Part shown: one piece after another, positions 62,578 to 64,000 of the stretch
How positions within the stretch are numbered: position 1 is the stretch's first letter
Layout of the letters: every line of letters starts with the position of its first letter
Assembly (NCBI GenBank): GCA_029939595.1
Contig: JAOZSQ010000003.1
Coordinates: 53,516-117,515, forward strand
Source: EX4572-165 sp002254885
GTDB taxonomy: Archaea > Thermoplasmatota > E2 > DHVEG-1
DNA length: 64,000 nt
Direction of reading: 5' to 3'
Position numbers and translations under genes: made by a program
The notes under the pieces: model-generated
Told to the model about the DNA's origin: nothing
The model's database searches: none
The model's input: the letters and a program-made list of their open reading frames with translations, nothing else

Positions 62578-64000
62578 ATGCGAATTGGAAATACAATATT
62601 GATTATTTTTATAATTGGATTGTTTTTAGGCGTAGGAATTCCGCCAAATATTTTGACGTATCATTTAAAAGCTGATTTAACTGATGACCTAATTGGATAT
62701 TGGGATTTTGATAGTATTTATTATAATGAATTGAAATGGTATACTTATGACAAGTCAGAAAATTCATATGATGGACAATTAAAACCAACATCAAGATTAA
62801 TTGGTCCTCAGTTAGTAAATGGAAAGGTTCATAAAGCCATACAATTTGAAGATGAAAATGAATATGTTTCGATTGATTCCTCGAGATTTGATGACCATAT
62901 AGATACATATTTTAGGATAGAATGCTGGATCTATTGGAAAGGAAGTAGCACGGATGGGATAATATTTGATGCACGAGATTATGATACATATGGTATCGAA
63001 GGATCTGGTAGGGGATTTGTATTTTTTATTAACACTAAAAATTCACTCACAATGCGATTGTTAAATACAGTGGGCAGCAATATATGCGTTAGTCAATCAA
63101 ATATTCCTTTAAACCAATGGACTCATGTCATTGCTGAATATCATTATGAAAACCAATGTATCAATCTTTTTATCAATCATAAACTTGATGCAACAAATAC
63201 TATAAATAATTCATACTTAGATACAAATGTGGATCCGGTTATTGGAAATAATCGTTTTGCACCAGAAGATGGTAAATGGAAAGCATTTTATGGGGTGATT
63301 GATGAACTTAAGATCTATAAAAGTGGGGAGGTTAATCAACCACCATACTCACCAAGCAATCCATCTCCTCAACATGGAAATAGTAGTGTCGAAATGAATG
63401 ACATTTACTTAGAATGGGAGGGAGGCGATCCAAATAGTAAAGATACCGTAAAATATGATATTTATTTAGATATATCTAATCCACCTAAGTTACTAGCAAC
63501 TGGAATATATTCTTCAAATTATCATATTAATCAACTACAACCAAATACTACATATTTTTGGAGGGTAATAGCAAAAGATAGTGTTAATGAATCTATGGGG
63601 GAATCATTGTGGGAGTTTACAACAAAAAGTCTGATGAATAATAATCCTCCAGAACAACCCGTGCTGAATGGGCCAGAAAAAGGAAAACGAAAAAACAACC
63701 TTGAATTTACAATTATTGGTACCGATCCTGAGAAGGATTCATTACAATTTATTATTGACTGGGGCGATGGATCAATTGATGGAACAGAATATGTATCTTC
63801 AGGAAACCCATATGAATTAAGCCATAATTGGAAAAAAGAAGGAGGGTACACAATTCAATATTATTCAGTTGATTCATACTATAATATTACAAATTTAACA
63901 TCAATAATAAAATATTATAATATATCAATTGGTATAGAAATTGAAGATATTGGATATGTTTTAGATATGGATGATGATGGAATATTTGACACATTTCATA
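62578..64000 (+). CDS. Surface protein with LamG-like ectodomain, paralogue of the RING protein (3' end beyond window)
   Basis: 474 codons to the window edge. A signal peptide (ILIIFIIGLFLGVGI) is followed by a LamG/concanavalin-like domain (about 35-245: GYWDFDSI, AIQFEDENEYVSIDSSRFDD, CWIYWKG, PLNQWTHVIAEY, GVIDELKIYKSG). Next come an FN3-like domain (YDIYLDISNPPKLL, TTYFWRVIAKDS), a PKD domain (TDPEKDSLQFIIDWGDGS) and the stalk DIGYVLDMDDDGIFDTFH, identical in DNA to the gene at 60169. By that likeness a TM helix and RING finger may follow beyond the edge; this cannot be seen. GAAGGT precedes the ATG. Confidence 0.8.
   Translation, partial: MRIGNTILIIFIIGLFLGVGIPPNILTYHLKADLTDDLIGYWDFDSIYYNELKWYTYDKSENSYDGQLKPTSRLIGPQLVNGKVHKAIQFEDENEYVSIDSSRFDDHIDTYFRIECWIYWKGSSTDGIIFDARDYDTYGIEGSGRGFVFFINTKNSLTMRLLNTVGSNICVSQSNIPLNQWTHVIAEYHYENQCINLFINHKLDATNTINNSYLDTNVDPVIGNNRFAPEDGKWKAFYGVIDELKIYKSGEVNQPPYSPSNPSPQHGNSSVEMNDIYLEWEGGDPNSKDTVKYDIYLDISNPPKLLATGIYSSNYHINQLQPNTTYFWRVIAKDSVNESMGESLWEFTTKSLMNNNPPEQPVLNGPEKGKRKNNLEFTIIGTDPEKDSLQFIIDWGDGSIDGTEYVSSGNPYELSHNWKKEGGYTIQYYSVDSYYNITNLTSIIKYYNISIGIEIEDIGYVLDMDDDGIFDTFH
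63946..64000 (+). repeat. 55-base direct repeat, second copy
   Basis: Identical over its whole length to 61447-61501 and in the same reading frame of the paralogous surface protein. It is cut by the window end. Confidence 0.9.

Noticed and set aside
1..64000. CRISPR arrays, rRNA genes, IS transposases, replication origin
   Set aside because: No regularly spaced repeats, no rRNA-like stretch, no DDE or HUH transposase frame and no Orc1/Cdc6 gene with origin repeats were seen on either strand.

Overview
This is AT-rich archaeal chromosomal DNA. Archaeal hallmarks are a TBP-fold protein, peptide chain release factor aRF1, a double-length tRNA-splicing endonuclease, archease, a translin-like protein, a beta-CASP RNase, a Dph6-type ligase, TATA boxes placed for leaderless transcripts, and ribosome binding sites of the GGAGGTGA type. 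The many secreted proteins with PKD-like domains, two gingipain-like (C25) peptidases and a subtilase fit a heterotrophic, protein-degrading Thermoplasmatota lineage of the marine-sediment type (MBG-D/Thermoprofundales-like). That placement is inference; no rRNA gene is present to confirm it.

Layout. 1-4.3 kb: the 5' part of an Na+-coupled NSS transporter, tRNA-Leu(CAA), a stress block (HTH regulator, Hsp20, CBS-domain protein) and a degenerate tRNA 3'-end copy. 4.3-8 kb: a split ArsP-like permease and a chimeric RQC-UvrD-HRDC helicase. 8-11.5 kb: a four-gene module that looks like a split prokaryotic version of intrinsic factor/transcobalamin (alpha/alpha-toroid protein, DUF4430 proteins, and a regulator that appears to carry a DUF4430-like domain). 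11.6-18.7 kb: secreted C25 peptidase, Ntn-hydrolase and PKD proteins. 18.7-23.4 kb: a ThiI-like protein with a lost PP-loop, panE, a 2-hydroxyacid dehydrogenase, an MBL hydrolase and endA. 23.5-29.3 kb: a secreted rhodanese, a surface Lon-type (S16) protease, a candidate structured RNA and a BlaI/M56 sensor pair. 29.4-36.4 kb: two-subunit pyruvate carboxylase, an aberrant TBP, translin, serA and enolase. 36.6-41.7 kb: subtilase and a second C25 peptidase with a beta-helix. 41.8-51.7 kb: slipin/NfeD, beta-CASP RNase, aRF1, OPT transporter with PqqD, an AbrB/PIN toxin-antitoxin pair, a glutaminase/Dph6 pair and archease. 51.8-56.3 kb: SGNH/beta-helix protein, MarR/MATE, DUF1858. 56.3-59.8 kb: a nickel block (NikR, Ni transporter, larE-larB-larC). 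59.8-64 kb: two paralogous surface proteins. The complete one has a cytoplasmic RING-like finger and is followed by a truncated E1/ThiF-like gene and a small MITE-like element.

The strongest candidates for something undescribed are: (i) the split intrinsic-factor-like module with its own regulator; (ii) the transmembrane RING protein next to an E1-like remnant, with a paralogue that shares an exact 55-bp stalk repeat but has a different ectodomain; (iii) a recurrent aromatic C-terminal tail on secreted PKD/Ig proteins; (iv) the RQC-UvrD-HRDC helicase; (v) a TBP-fold protein that seems to lack all four DNA-kinking phenylalanines; (vi) a glutaminase coupled to a Dph6-type ligase. All rest on reading by eye. 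No database search or structure prediction was run.
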